From NCBI GenBank assembly GCA_964473865.1, contig CAYYQN010000004.1:100403-164402 (forward strand): a stretch of DNA of 64,000 bases, read 5' to 3'. The translations under genes were made by a program, and so were the position numbers. The notes below the pieces were generated by a model. The model ran no database searches and was not told the DNA's origin. It worked only from the letters and a program-made list of their open reading frames with translations. The stretch comes from CAIMUX01 sp964473865. Lineage in GTDB: Bacteria > Eisenbacteria > RBG-16-71-46 > CAIMUX01. This document shows, in pieces, positions 25,131-33,269 of the stretch; within the stretch, counting starts at the first letter, position 1; the number at the start of each line of letters is the position of its first letter.

Positions 25131-26012
25131 TCAGGAGGCCGTGATGCCGGGCGGCATGGGCGCACCGGCCGACGGGCTTTCCCCCCGCAGCACCCCCCCG
25201 TTCCACTGCCGCACCCGCTCGTAGAAGACCGCCAGGATGACGGCGGTGAGAGGCGCCGTGACCAGAAGTCCGATGCACAGGGCCAGCAGGCCGAGCAGAT
25301 TGATGCCGACCAGCGCCAGGGTCAGCAGCAGCAGGCGCATGCGATAGCCGATCATGAGCCTCCAGCTCGCCTTCAGGGCGTCCAGACCGCCCAACCCGCG
25401 GTCAAAGACGAGGTAGCCGGCCTGCGAAAGCCCCAGGGCGACGATCACGCCGGGCAGGATGAAGAAAAGAGTGCTGAGGGCGATCGCGAACCCGCCGAGG
25501 AAGCCCCAGGCGAGCACGGCTCTCCACCGCGGAAACCCGGCGAAGAGGTCGACGAATTCGACTCTGCCCCCGCGGACCGCCTTCAGACCCGCCACGATGA
25601 AGCCGGGGTAGAGGAACAGCGATAGCACGCCGCTACCAAAGCGAATGCTGAAGTCGAGGGGGTGATCCTCGCCGAAGCTGTGGCGGAAGGTGAGGCCGGG
25701 GCCGGCGGTCAGCAACGTGTACACCAGGTACATGATCACGAGCATCGGACCTTCGCGTTGAAACACGGTCCAGCCGTTCCGGATGCACTCTCCAACCCAG
25801 CCCGCGGGGGCCGGCAGCCCCGCTGCCTCCGTCCCGGTTGCCGGCGGGATTCCGCCTCCGGGGACGTCGCGACCGTACGCGGGTGATGGAGGCCAGGGCG
25901 GCGAACCGGGAGGTGCGGTCGCCGGCGGGTTGGCGATGGGGACCGCGGCACCGCATCTCGGGCAGAACCGTGAGTCCGGCCCCAGCACTGTTCCGCAACG
26001 CGAGCAGTTCAT
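25131..26012 (-). CDS. Zinc-ribbon polytopic membrane protein
   Basis: 293 aa from the ATG at 26012, with GGGAGG six bases upstream. The N-terminus is a zinc ribbon, CSRCG then CPRCG (residues 3-22), followed by a Pro/Ala-rich linker to about residue 75. The rest has about five membrane segments (PMLVIMYLVYTLL, FLYPGFIVAGLK, LAWGFLGGFAIALS, FILPGVIVALGLS, LLLLTLALVGINLLGLLAL). It resembles DUF975-type membrane proteins. The ribbon probably faces the cytoplasm and binds protein or nucleic acid; the role is unknown. It is divergent from the SPFH gene. Confidence 0.82.
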   Translation of the reverse strand: MNCSRCGTVLGPDSRFCPRCGAAVPIANPPATAPPGSPPWPPSPAYGRDVPGGGIPPATGTEAAGLPAPAGWVGECIRNGWTVFQREGPMLVIMYLVYTLLTAGPGLTFRHSFGEDHPLDFSIRFGSGVLSLFLYPGFIVAGLKAVRGGRVEFVDLFAGFPRWRAVLAWGFLGGFAIALSTLFFILPGVIVALGLSQAGYLVFDRGLGGLDALKASWRLMIGYRMRLLLLTLALVGINLLGLLALCIGLLVTAPLTAVILAVFYERVRQWNGGVLRGESPSAGAPMPPGITAS

Positions 26013-26197
26013 GAGCACCTCCCATCGTCCTTCCCATGCCTACTCCCCGATACGGCCCGCGGGCGGTCGGGTTGCCTCGACGCTTCCGGTTCGCCGCCGG
26101 GACCTCTTCGGCGCGTCCCAGCGACAGGTCCGCGTCCCGGCTGCGCGGGAGGAAGAATCGCCTGGACCGTCCCGTTCGGCAAGGCCCGCAATCGGAC

Positions 26198-26226
26198 TTG
26201 ACAGGGTGCTAGCGAAGTGATATCAT
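26198..26226 (+). promoter_or_regulatory. Strong sigma-70 promoter of the SPFH gene
   Basis: A perfect TTGACA at 26198-26203, a 17-base spacer, and TATCAT at 26221-26226. This is the best promoter in the window. Transcription should begin near 26233, with a leader of about 44 nt. Confidence 0.75.
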
Positions 26227-26276
26227 TTCGATACTCAAGGGAACCCGGGGTTCCGGACCCGCGAAAGGAGGATCCC

Positions 26277-27146
26277 ATGCACACGGAACGGGAGGTCCGG
26301 CCGGCGACCGGTTGGTTCCTCATCGTCCTGGACCTGGCGCTCTGGCTGTTGGCCATCTGGCTCTTCGCCGGCGGCATCCGCGAGAAGAACCTGGCGCAGC
26401 TGCTTCTGGGCGGCGTCGGCGGCATCATTCTGGCCAGCTTCGGTCTGGGCGGCTTCTTCGTCGTCAACCCGAACGAGGCCGCCATTCTGCTGCTCTTTGG
26501 CGAGTACAAGGGGACCGTCCGGACCAATGGGTTCTTCTGGACAAACCCGCTGATCAACCGGGTGAAGATCTCCCTGCGGGCCCGCACGTTGAACGGGCAG
26601 AAGATCAAGGTCAACGACCGCTCGGGCAACCCGATCGAGATCGCCGTGGTGGTGGTCTGGCAGGTGCGAAACACCGCCGAAGCGAAGTTTGATGTCGACA
26701 ACTACATCGACTACGTGAACACCCAGAGCGAGACAGCGCTTCGCCACCTGGCCAGCAGCTACCCGTATGATGCCGGGGAAGACGAGGTGAGCCTTCGCGG
26801 CGCCACTGATGAGATCAACCACCACCTGCAGCGCGAGCTCCAGGAACGGCTCAACCGCGCCGGGGTGAGCGTACTGGAGTCGCGCCTCAGCCATCTCGCC
26901 TACGCGCCCGAAATCGCGGGAGCCATGCTTCAGCGCCAACAGGCCACCGCCATCATCGCGGCTCGAAAGAAGATCGTCGAGGGGGCCGTCGGGATGGTGG
27001 AGGACGCGCTCCAGCAGTTGAGCCGCGGCAACATCGTGCAGCTTGATGAGGAGCGGAAGGCGGCCATGGTGAGCAATCTGCTGGTGGTGCTCTGCAGCGA
27101 GCACGCGACCCAGCCGGTGCTCAACGCGGGGACGCTCTATCCGTAG
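26277..27146 (+). CDS. SPFH/Band 7 domain membrane protein
   Basis: 289 aa from the ATG at 26277, with AAAGGAGG five bases upstream. Two membrane segments (about 11-30 and 36-60) form a hairpin anchor. The SPFH domain follows (FFVVNPNEAAILLLFGEYKG, SLRARTLNG, VVWQVRNTAEAKFDVDNY), then a helical part with RQQATAIIAARKKIVEGAVGMV that likely drives oligomer assembly. Such proteins build membrane microdomain scaffolds. It has a strong promoter of its own and is followed, after a large hairpin, by a small ribbon-helix-helix gene, a pairing I have seen annotated elsewhere. No NfeD partner is present. Confidence 0.92.
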   Translation: MHTEREVRPATGWFLIVLDLALWLLAIWLFAGGIREKNLAQLLLGGVGGIILASFGLGGFFVVNPNEAAILLLFGEYKGTVRTNGFFWTNPLINRVKISLRARTLNGQKIKVNDRSGNPIEIAVVVVWQVRNTAEAKFDVDNYIDYVNTQSETALRHLASSYPYDAGEDEVSLRGATDEINHHLQRELQERLNRAGVSVLESRLSHLAYAPEIAGAMLQRQQATAIIAARKKIVEGAVGMVEDALQQLSRGNIVQLDEERKAAMVSNLLVVLCSEHATQPVLNAGTLYP

Positions 27147-27159
27147 GCCGCGGGGTTGG

Positions 27160-27214
27160 GGCCGGCATCCGGGCGGAGGCATGCGGCGTGGATCCTCTCG
27201 CCCGGACGCCGGCC
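27160..27214 (+). terminator. 20-bp imperfect hairpin between SPFH and RHH genes
   Basis: The arm 27160-27179 (starts GGCCGGCATCC) pairs with 27194-27214 (ends CGGACGCCGGCC), with one G-U pair and one bulged base, over a 14-base loop. It starts 14 bases after the SPFH stop. No T-run follows, so it may act as an attenuator or as an RNA 3'-end stabiliser that lowers expression of the downstream gene. Confidence 0.5.
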
Positions 27215-27353
27215 TGAGCGCGGCCCGGACGGACCGCCGGGTCGCTGCGCCATCCACCAGGGAGGGTGCTGGGCAGAGGGGCGAGAGGTATCGGAACGGC
27301 GGACCGCCGGGACGCCGCGCTTCCGGCCCGACGGGCGCGATCGAGGTGCGGAC

Positions 27354-27524
27354 ATGGCTGACAAGAAGGCCTTCCTGCTTCGCCTGAGTCCGGAGCTCTA
27401 TGAGGCGATCCGGCGGTGGGCGGAGAGCGAGCTGCGCAGCGTCAACGGCCAGGTGGAGTGGATCCTGCGGGAGGCTGTCGAACGCAAGATGAAAGCCGGG
27501 GGAGAGAAGAAGAAGGGCGCCTGA
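27354..27524 (+). CDS. Small Arc-type ribbon-helix-helix protein
   Basis: 56 aa from the ATG at 27354 (MADKKAFLLRLSPELYEAIRR), with GAGGTG a few bases upstream. The beta strand KAFLLRLS and the two helices YEAIRRWAESELRS and VNGQVEWILREAVERKM are the Arc/MetJ fold, which binds DNA as a dimer. The SVNGQVEWILREAV segment is the usual signature. It ends in a Lys-rich tail. It lies just after the SPFH gene and convergent, seven bases apart, with an aminotransferase. It may regulate its neighbour or be part of a structural partner system; neither is shown. Confidence 0.85.
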   Translation: MADKKAFLLRLSPELYEAIRRWAESELRSVNGQVEWILREAVERKMKAGGEKKKGA

Positions 27525-27545
27525 CTGCCGCTCAGCCCAGGCGCC
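27516..27545. terminator. Hairpin over two convergent stop codons
   Basis: GGCGCCTG (27516-27523) pairs with CAGGCGCC (27538-27545). The stem contains or touches the stop codons of both convergent genes, so one element may end both transcripts. No T-run is present on either side. Confidence 0.4.
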
Positions 27546-28752
27546 GCAACACCCTCGCCATCGCCTCCGCGAATGCCGCTTCTCCGGGCAGCAGGCTGGC
27601 CACCAGGTAGGCCTCGCTCTCGAAGTCGAAGAAGAAGCCCGGGTGCACCAGAACCTGCTCCTCCTCGGCGAGGAGCAGGCACCACTCCTCCTCGGTACGT
27701 GTCCGCGGGACGCGCAGAACCGCGTACCAGCCGCCGTCAGCGGGGAGGAGGTCCGCCGCCGTTCCCGCGGTCCGCGACGCCAGCCAGCGTCGATTCGCGG
27801 CGGTGCGGTGGCGGATCGCCGCCCGGACTGTGCGACCGGCGTCCAGCAGCTCTGCGAGCGCCCATTGGGCGGGGGTGTTGACCGAGAGATAGGTGTCGGC
27901 GATCACTTCGAGCCGGGCCCTGGCCTCCCGCGCAAGTTCCGGCGGACCGCCTGCCCGGATCCAACCCACCTTGATCTGGGGCAGCCCCGCCGACTTCGAG
28001 AGTCCCCCCAGCGAGAACGCGAGGCAGCCTCCGCGCGGAGCCAGCGAACCCGCGGGAGAGGGAGGATGCCGTCCGGCGCCGGCGCCCGCCGGCGAGGGGT
28101 AGAGGTACTCGAGAAACACCTCATCCGAGATGATGGCCATTCCCCGGGCGGAACAGATGGCGGCGAGGGCGTCTGCTTCTGCAACCGACAGGGCGCTGCC
28201 GGTGGGGTTGTTGGGGTGCACCACGATGATGGCTCGCGTGCGCGAATCGGCGGCGGCGGTCACGGAGTCCAGGTCCAGCCGCCAGCGTTCCTCACGGCGC
28301 AGCAGGTAGGGCGCCAGGGTCACCTCTTCGAGTCCGGCAAGAAACTCGAACAGCGGATAGCTGGGGCGAGGCACCAAGACCCGATCCCCTCGCTCGCAGA
28401 GGAGCTTCATCAGCCAGCCATAGGCCTCGCTGGTGCTGGCGGTCAGAACCAGGCTTTCGGGTGCGCACGGAGCGGCGCCGGGGAGCTCCGCCGCGAGGTA
28501 GCCAGCCACCGCCTCGCGGGCCGCAGACAGGCCTCGCGGGTCGGGCGCATAGTGGAGCCCGCGCGGATCGGCAAGCGCCCGGAGAATCCGTGCCTCCGGG
28601 TAGGGGAACCCGCATCGGGTGGGGTTCGATTCGGTGAGATCGAAGCTGGCGAGGCCGCCGGACCGGCATCGCGCCCAGGCGTCGGCGAGGCGATTGGGGG
28701 TGCGCTCCCAGGCCGTGCGGCGTGAGAAGGAGACCAGGGCGGATCGGTTCAT
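27532..28752 (-). CDS. PLP-dependent aminotransferase, class I/II
   Basis: 406 aa from the ATG at 28752 (MNRSALVSF), with only a weak ribosome site. Fold-type I features are in order: ESNPTRCGFPY (substrate loop), LTASTSEAYGWLMK, VVHPNNPTGS, a Tyr/Asp region in ISDEVFLEYLY, and the Schiff-base Lys in FSLGGLSKSAGLPQ. It belongs to the large group of aspartate or aromatic aminotransferase-like enzymes that move an amino group between an amino acid and a 2-oxo acid. The donor is unknown. It is monocistronic, divergent from the glycosyltransferase at 28976 and convergent with the RHH gene. Confidence 0.9.
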   Translation of the reverse strand: MNRSALVSFSRRTAWERTPNRLADAWARCRSGGLASFDLTESNPTRCGFPYPEARILRALADPRGLHYAPDPRGLSAAREAVAGYLAAELPGAAPCAPESLVLTASTSEAYGWLMKLLCERGDRVLVPRPSYPLFEFLAGLEEVTLAPYLLRREERWRLDLDSVTAAADSRTRAIIVVHPNNPTGSALSVAEADALAAICSARGMAIISDEVFLEYLYPSPAGAGAGRHPPSPAGSLAPRGGCLAFSLGGLSKSAGLPQIKVGWIRAGGPPELAREARARLEVIADTYLSVNTPAQWALAELLDAGRTVRAAIRHRTAANRRWLASRTAGTAADLLPADGGWYAVLRVPRTRTEEEWCLLLAEEEQVLVHPGFFFDFESEAYLVASLLPGEAAFAEAMARVLRRLG

Positions 28753-28975
28753 ACCGGCGATTCTCGCAGGCGCGCGGACACGGCGCCAGGAGAACCAGCC
28801 GGAGGAAGGGAACGCAATCCGCGGGATGGCGCCGCCCGCGCCTCGCCCAGGGGCGGTCGCGCCGGGCCGCGCCGGCTGGGCTTGACTTCGACTCCGCGGA
28901 GGCGCCGGTTCCGACCGCTGCGGAGCCGTCGCCGCCCGGCTGGCCACGGGCGGCCCCTCGTGTCACAATGCCGCC

Positions 28976-30982
28976 ATGCCGCGCCTTGGTCCGCTCCGCG
29001 TTTCCCGGTCCTGGCTGCCCGTCTTCCTCGTGGGCGGGCCGGTCCTGGTTCGCTTGCTCGCGTGGCTGCAACTGCGCGGGGACCCGTTCTTTCGCCTCCT
29101 GGTGGTGGACGCCCGAACCTACCACGACGCCGCGGTCCAGATGGCGAACGCGACGTACCGCATGGAAGGCCCATTCTGGCAGCCGCCGTTCTACCCGTTC
29201 CTGATGAGCCTGGTCTACCGTTTGACCGGGCCGAACCCGGACGGGGTGCGTATCCTCCAGTGCCTGCTGGGTGGCGTCACCTGCTGGCTCGTCTTTCGCC
29301 TGGCGGACCGCCTGGGAGGGCGTCGCGCGGCCTGGATCGCGTGGGCGGCGGGGGCGCTCTGTGCGCCTCTCATCTTCTTCGATTTGCAGCTTCTGGGAGT
29401 CACCCTGGCGACGATGCTGCTCTTCGTGGCGGTTGACCGGGTCATGACGTGGGAGCCCGGGAGCAACGATCGGATCCTGTTCGCGGGCGGACTGGCGCTC
29501 GGCCTCGCCTGTGTCACGGTGGCGACCTGCCTCGTCGCGATCCCGGTGCTCGTGGGATGGTCGGCGCGTCGCCTGCGCCGGGCAGAGGCCGGCGTTTCGG
29601 TCGCGCTCTACTTCCTGGCCGCCTCCTTGATGCCGGTGGTGACGGTCACTGCCATCAACCTGGGTGCGAGCGGACAGCCGGTCCTGGTCTCCTGGAACGG
29701 CGGGCTGAACTTCTGGATCGGCAACAACCCCGACTATGACCGCACGGTTTCGATTCGACCGGGCCGCGCCTGGGTGGCTCTGAATGCCGAAGCCCGACTC
29801 GCGGGGGTGCAGAATGAATCGGCGGCCTCGGGCTGGTTCTTCCGTCGATCGCTCCGCTGGATTGGCGGGCATCCCGGGTCCTGGCTGGCGCTGATGGTTC
29901 GCAAGACGGGGCTCTTTCTGCGCGGGGACGAGATCGCGCGCAACCAGGAGATCTACCCGTTCCGGAAGAGCTCCCCGCTGCTCGGCGCGCTGCTCTGGAT
30001 TCGCGGCCTCGCCTTTCCCTCCGGGATCCTGTTGCCGCTGGGATTGGCGGGAATGGCGACCCTGCTGTTCCGATCGGGGCGCCGAAGGGAATCGGCCCCG
30101 GACGGGGCCCATGACTCCGGGGGACTGCCGCGGGCCGCAGATCGTGACCCGGCGACCGGCGAGTCGGGCCCTGAGGCGGGGGGGCCCGGGTTCCGGGACA
30201 GCGAGGCCGGTTCGAGCGCCGGCGATCTCGCCTTGCTGGTCGGCGTCTACGCCTTGGCCGTGATCCTGTTCTTTCCGGCCTCCCGCTATCGTCTGCCGGT
30301 GCTGGCGCTCCTCCTTGTCTTCGGAGGCGTCGGTCTGTCGGTCTGGATGGACGCGGTGCGGCGCGGCTGGTTCGGGATGCTGCGGCTTCCCGGCGTCGTG
30401 CTGGCGGTCTTCCTGCTCCTGTCGAACCTGGGCCTGCCGGCGATGGCGACGACCTTCCAGAGCGACACCTACTCCGATATGGGCACCCTCTATTTCGAGC
30501 GGCAAGACTGGGAGGAAGCGATTCTCTGGTATCGTCGGGCGCTCGATCTCGACCCGGACAACGCCGAGGCGGCGCACAACACCGGCGCCGCGCTGCTCTG
30601 GTTGCGGCGCCCCGACGAGGCGGAGCCGTACTTGCGCCGAGTGCTGGCCGCCTGGCCGAACGATCGGAAGGCCCTCCTCAACCTAGGGAACGTCTACCTC
30701 ATGAAGGGGGAACCGTACCGGGCCGGGCGCTACTACCTGGAGGTGTACAAGGCCGATCCGGAGTTCCCCGACGCCGCGCGGAACTTCGATCTGGCCCGCG
30801 CGGAGGCGTCCCGGCTCGAGCAGGAGCGCATGGTCCGCGAGCCCGGTCCGTTTCTCGAGGAACTCGAGCGGCTGTATCGGGCGGAGCCGGGCAACGAGTT
30901 CCTGCGCGAGCGGCTTCGCGCCCTCCTGGCGGCGGTGGGCGAACCCGGCCGCGCTGCCAGATTGGCGGGCGGCCAGCCCTGA
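28976..30982 (+). CDS. GT-C type membrane glycosyltransferase fused to TPRs
   Basis: 668 aa. Residues 1-480 hold about ten to twelve membrane segments in the layout of the PMT/ArnT (GT39-like) family. The first loop has the acidic motif VVDARTYHDAA, followed by FWQPPFYPFLMSLVYRL, both typical. Such enzymes move a sugar from a lipid carrier to a protein or lipid on the outer face of the membrane. Residues about 500-640 are TPRs (DMGTLYFERQDWEEAILWYRRAL, KALLNLGNVYLMKG) that likely bind a partner. The enzyme-TPR fusion is not rare in candidate phyla, but the acceptor is unknown. The gene is divergent from the aminotransferase. Confidence 0.85.
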   Translation: MPRLGPLRVSRSWLPVFLVGGPVLVRLLAWLQLRGDPFFRLLVVDARTYHDAAVQMANATYRMEGPFWQPPFYPFLMSLVYRLTGPNPDGVRILQCLLGGVTCWLVFRLADRLGGRRAAWIAWAAGALCAPLIFFDLQLLGVTLATMLLFVAVDRVMTWEPGSNDRILFAGGLALGLACVTVATCLVAIPVLVGWSARRLRRAEAGVSVALYFLAASLMPVVTVTAINLGASGQPVLVSWNGGLNFWIGNNPDYDRTVSIRPGRAWVALNAEARLAGVQNESAASGWFFRRSLRWIGGHPGSWLALMVRKTGLFLRGDEIARNQEIYPFRKSSPLLGALLWIRGLAFPSGILLPLGLAGMATLLFRSGRRRESAPDGAHDSGGLPRAADRDPATGESGPEAGGPGFRDSEAGSSAGDLALLVGVYALAVILFFPASRYRLPVLALLLVFGGVGLSVWMDAVRRGWFGMLRLPGVVLAVFLLLSNLGLPAMATTFQSDTYSDMGTLYFERQDWEEAILWYRRALDLDPDNAEAAHNTGAALLWLRRPDEAEPYLRRVLAAWPNDRKALLNLGNVYLMKGEPYRAGRYYLEVYKADPEFPDAARNFDLARAEASRLEQERMVREPGPFLEELERLYRAEPGNEFLRERLRALLAAVGEPGRAARLAGGQP

Positions 30983-31070
30983 ACGGGCGATCCTCCGCGA
31001 GCGAGGCCCGAATCACGCCGGGAGCGCGCGGGACCGGGGCCGGCAGGCTCCGGGCTCGGCCCGGGGGGGA

Positions 31071-32069
31071 TCAGGGTGTTCCGGCGGTTGCGGGACGGCG
31101 ACGAAGCCCCCAGCGCAGGGGCCGGATCAGTCGCACCAAGACGATCGCCACCACGATGCGCGGCACGATGATCCAGAACATCGATGCGCCGACGGCCGCA
31201 AGCAGGATTGTATCCTCGAACACGGAGTGGCTGATCCCGATCGAGGTCTGCAACGCGCGCACATCCTTCTCCTCGATGGCCCGGATCTTCATCTCCTCGA
31301 TGAGCAATCCTCCGCCGAAGGTCACGCCGAGAATCTGGGCCATCAGCCAGGGAAAGGCGACGGTCCGGCTCAGGCCCAGGATGTACAACAGCGGACGTAC
31401 GCCCTGCTCGAGCCGTTCCAGGTGGCCGCGAGACCGAATCCATTCGGTGCCGATCATCATGGCCGAGACCACGAGGATGATCTTCGCCATCAACCGGAAC
31501 GCCTCCCAGGTCCAGCCGGCGAGGAATTGCCCCAGTCCTCCCGACGCCGGGACGGCCGTGTTCGCCGTGGACGGGACGACGCGCAGCCACAGGGCGGGGA
31601 GACCGTGTGACTGCAGCGCCTGCAAGGACCAGGACACCAGGATCCCGACGAGCAACGAGGCGCCCAGGCGCACCAGGAGGATCCACCACCAGGGTGTTCC
31701 GGTGCGGTCCTGTACTGCGGTCTCGATGATCAGGTTGTGGGCCACCAGGGCCATGGCGCCCAGCACCGTCACCGCCATCGGGTCCAGAGGAATCATCGCC
31801 ATCGCGCCCAGGAGGGCGTAGATGCCGGCGAGCAGGCCGGTGACCAGGGGAACCGCCGCCTCGCCCGGCAGGTGCACGACCGCCATTACGGGAGCGAGGG
31901 TCTTTCCGATTGCCTCCAGCGCGCCGGACCACCGGAGCATCCCGACCCCGAGCGAGATCGGAAGCATCAATTTGCAGAGCAGCAGGATGGTCCGTCCCGC
32001 CCGGGGCATCGCGCGGCCCAGGACGGTGTCCGGTCCGCAGGCGCGTTCTCGAATGGAAGATCGGGTCAT
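31071..32069 (-). CDS. Nucleoside-recognition (Gate) domain membrane protein
   Basis: 332 aa with about eight membrane segments. Two Gate-like halves are visible, each with a glycine-rich stretch: ISLGVGMLRWSGALEAIGKTLAPV and, later, VSAMMIGTEWIRSRGHLERLEQGV. LPGEAAVPLVTGLLAGIYALLGAM and ILGVTFGGGLLIEEMK are typical of the family that includes spore maturation proteins A/B and FeoB-like gates. Function is not settled for such stand-alone proteins, and transport is presumed. The ATG at 32069 has no clear ribosome site. Divergent from the ABC exporter. Confidence 0.82.
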   Translation of the reverse strand: MTRSSIRERACGPDTVLGRAMPRAGRTILLLCKLMLPISLGVGMLRWSGALEAIGKTLAPVMAVVHLPGEAAVPLVTGLLAGIYALLGAMAMIPLDPMAVTVLGAMALVAHNLIIETAVQDRTGTPWWWILLVRLGASLLVGILVSWSLQALQSHGLPALWLRVVPSTANTAVPASGGLGQFLAGWTWEAFRLMAKIILVVSAMMIGTEWIRSRGHLERLEQGVRPLLYILGLSRTVAFPWLMAQILGVTFGGGLLIEEMKIRAIEEKDVRALQTSIGISHSVFEDTILLAAVGASMFWIIVPRIVVAIVLVRLIRPLRWGLRRRPATAGTP

Positions 32070-32251
32070 GGGCGCAGAGTAGCATGGGCGGACCCGGCGA
32101 CACCCGAACATCGGGTTCCGGTGTGCGGCGCGGCCGACGCGGCGATCCCGGGTCCGGCCGGCGGAGCCGCGGAAGCCTCCGTTCTTGTGGGTCCACGCGG
32201 CGGCCGGTGCCGGTGCCGCGGTCCGGTTCAGCGGAATCCGGGAATCCTCCC

Positions 32252-32280
32252 TTGTGGCCGGCCCCGCCCTCAGGTATCAA
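32252..32280 (+). promoter_or_regulatory. Possible promoter of the ABC exporter operon
   Basis: TTGTGG at 32252-32257, a 17-base spacer, and TATCAA at 32275-32280. The match is only moderate, but the spacing is right and the site is 75 bases before the ATG at 32356. Confidence 0.35.
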
Positions 32281-32355
32281 GAACAGCGGCCACGGGGCCG
32301 GTTGGATCGCGCGGCGCGTCCGACGCGTCCGGGCCGGGGCGCACACGGAGGAAAC

Positions 32356-33267
32356 ATGCCCGACACCCTCGTCATACGCGGAGTCTCCAAGTCCTTCGGG
32401 GATCTGCGGGCGGTCGAATCGCTCGACCTCACGGTGGAGACCGGCTCGGTCTGCGGACTGCTCGGCCCCAACGGGGCGGGGAAGAGCACTACCATCCGCA
32501 TGATCATGGACATCATCAAGCCCGACACCGGGACCGTCAGCCTGCTCGGCGAAACCGACCCGGATCGGCGCCGCGACCGGATCGGCTACCTGCCCGAGGA
32601 GCGTGGTCTCTATCGCAAGATGAAGGTTCGGGAGCTGCTCACGTATTTCGGCGCCCTCCACGGCATGGAGCCGCGCCTCGCCCGCGAGCGCGCCGCCCAT
32701 TGGCTGGGGCGAATGGAGCTTGGCCAGTGGGGTGAGGCCAAGGTCGAGGCGCTGTCCAAGGGGATGCAGCAGAAGGTGCAGCTCGTGGCCACGATCCTGC
32801 ACGAGCCGGAGGCGGTCATCCTGGACGAGCCGTTCGCGGGCCTGGACCCGGTGAACGTCGACCTCGTGAAACAGATTCTGCTCGACCTGCGGAATCGGGG
32901 GGTGACCCTGCTCCTCTCGACCCATCAGATGGAAATGGTCGAGAGGCTGTGCGATTCCATCTGTCTCATCCACCATGGCAAGAAGGTGCTCGACGGGTCG
33001 CTCTCGAAGGTCAAAGCGGATCGTGGCCAGCGGGCCATCCAGATGGAGTACGACGGCCGGCCGTCCTTCCATCGGGATACGTCGCTGGTGGCGCGGGCCG
33101 AAGACTCGGGGCGGTATCTCGAGATCCTGCCCGCTCCCGGCATCGATCCCCAGCGAATCCTGGAGGTGGCGCTGAAGGAGGTCCGCATCACGCGGTTCGA
33201 GGTGATGGAGCCGTCGCTGCATCAGATCTTCGTCGAGACCGTGCGCGCGCGCGGCGAGGAGGCTTGA
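32356..33267 (+). CDS. ABC transporter ATP-binding subunit (NatA-like)
   Basis: 303 aa from the ATG at 32356, with GGAGG four bases upstream. Walker A is GPNGAGKST, the signature is ALSKGMQQKVQL, Walker B is AVILDEPFAGLDP, and the switch His follows in LLLSTHQ. The C-terminal 90 residues form the extra domain seen in NatA-type exporters (DUF4162-like). The permease gene begins two bases after its stop, so the two make one exporter. Members move sodium, drugs or lipids; the substrate here is unknown. Confidence 0.93.
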   Translation: MPDTLVIRGVSKSFGDLRAVESLDLTVETGSVCGLLGPNGAGKSTTIRMIMDIIKPDTGTVSLLGETDPDRRRDRIGYLPEERGLYRKMKVRELLTYFGALHGMEPRLARERAAHWLGRMELGQWGEAKVEALSKGMQQKVQLVATILHEPEAVILDEPFAGLDPVNVDLVKQILLDLRNRGVTLLLSTHQMEMVERLCDSICLIHHGKKVLDGSLSKVKADRGQRAIQMEYDGRPSFHRDTSLVARAEDSGRYLEILPAPGIDPQRILEVALKEVRITRFEVMEPSLHQIFVETVRARGEEA

Positions 33268-33269
33268 AC

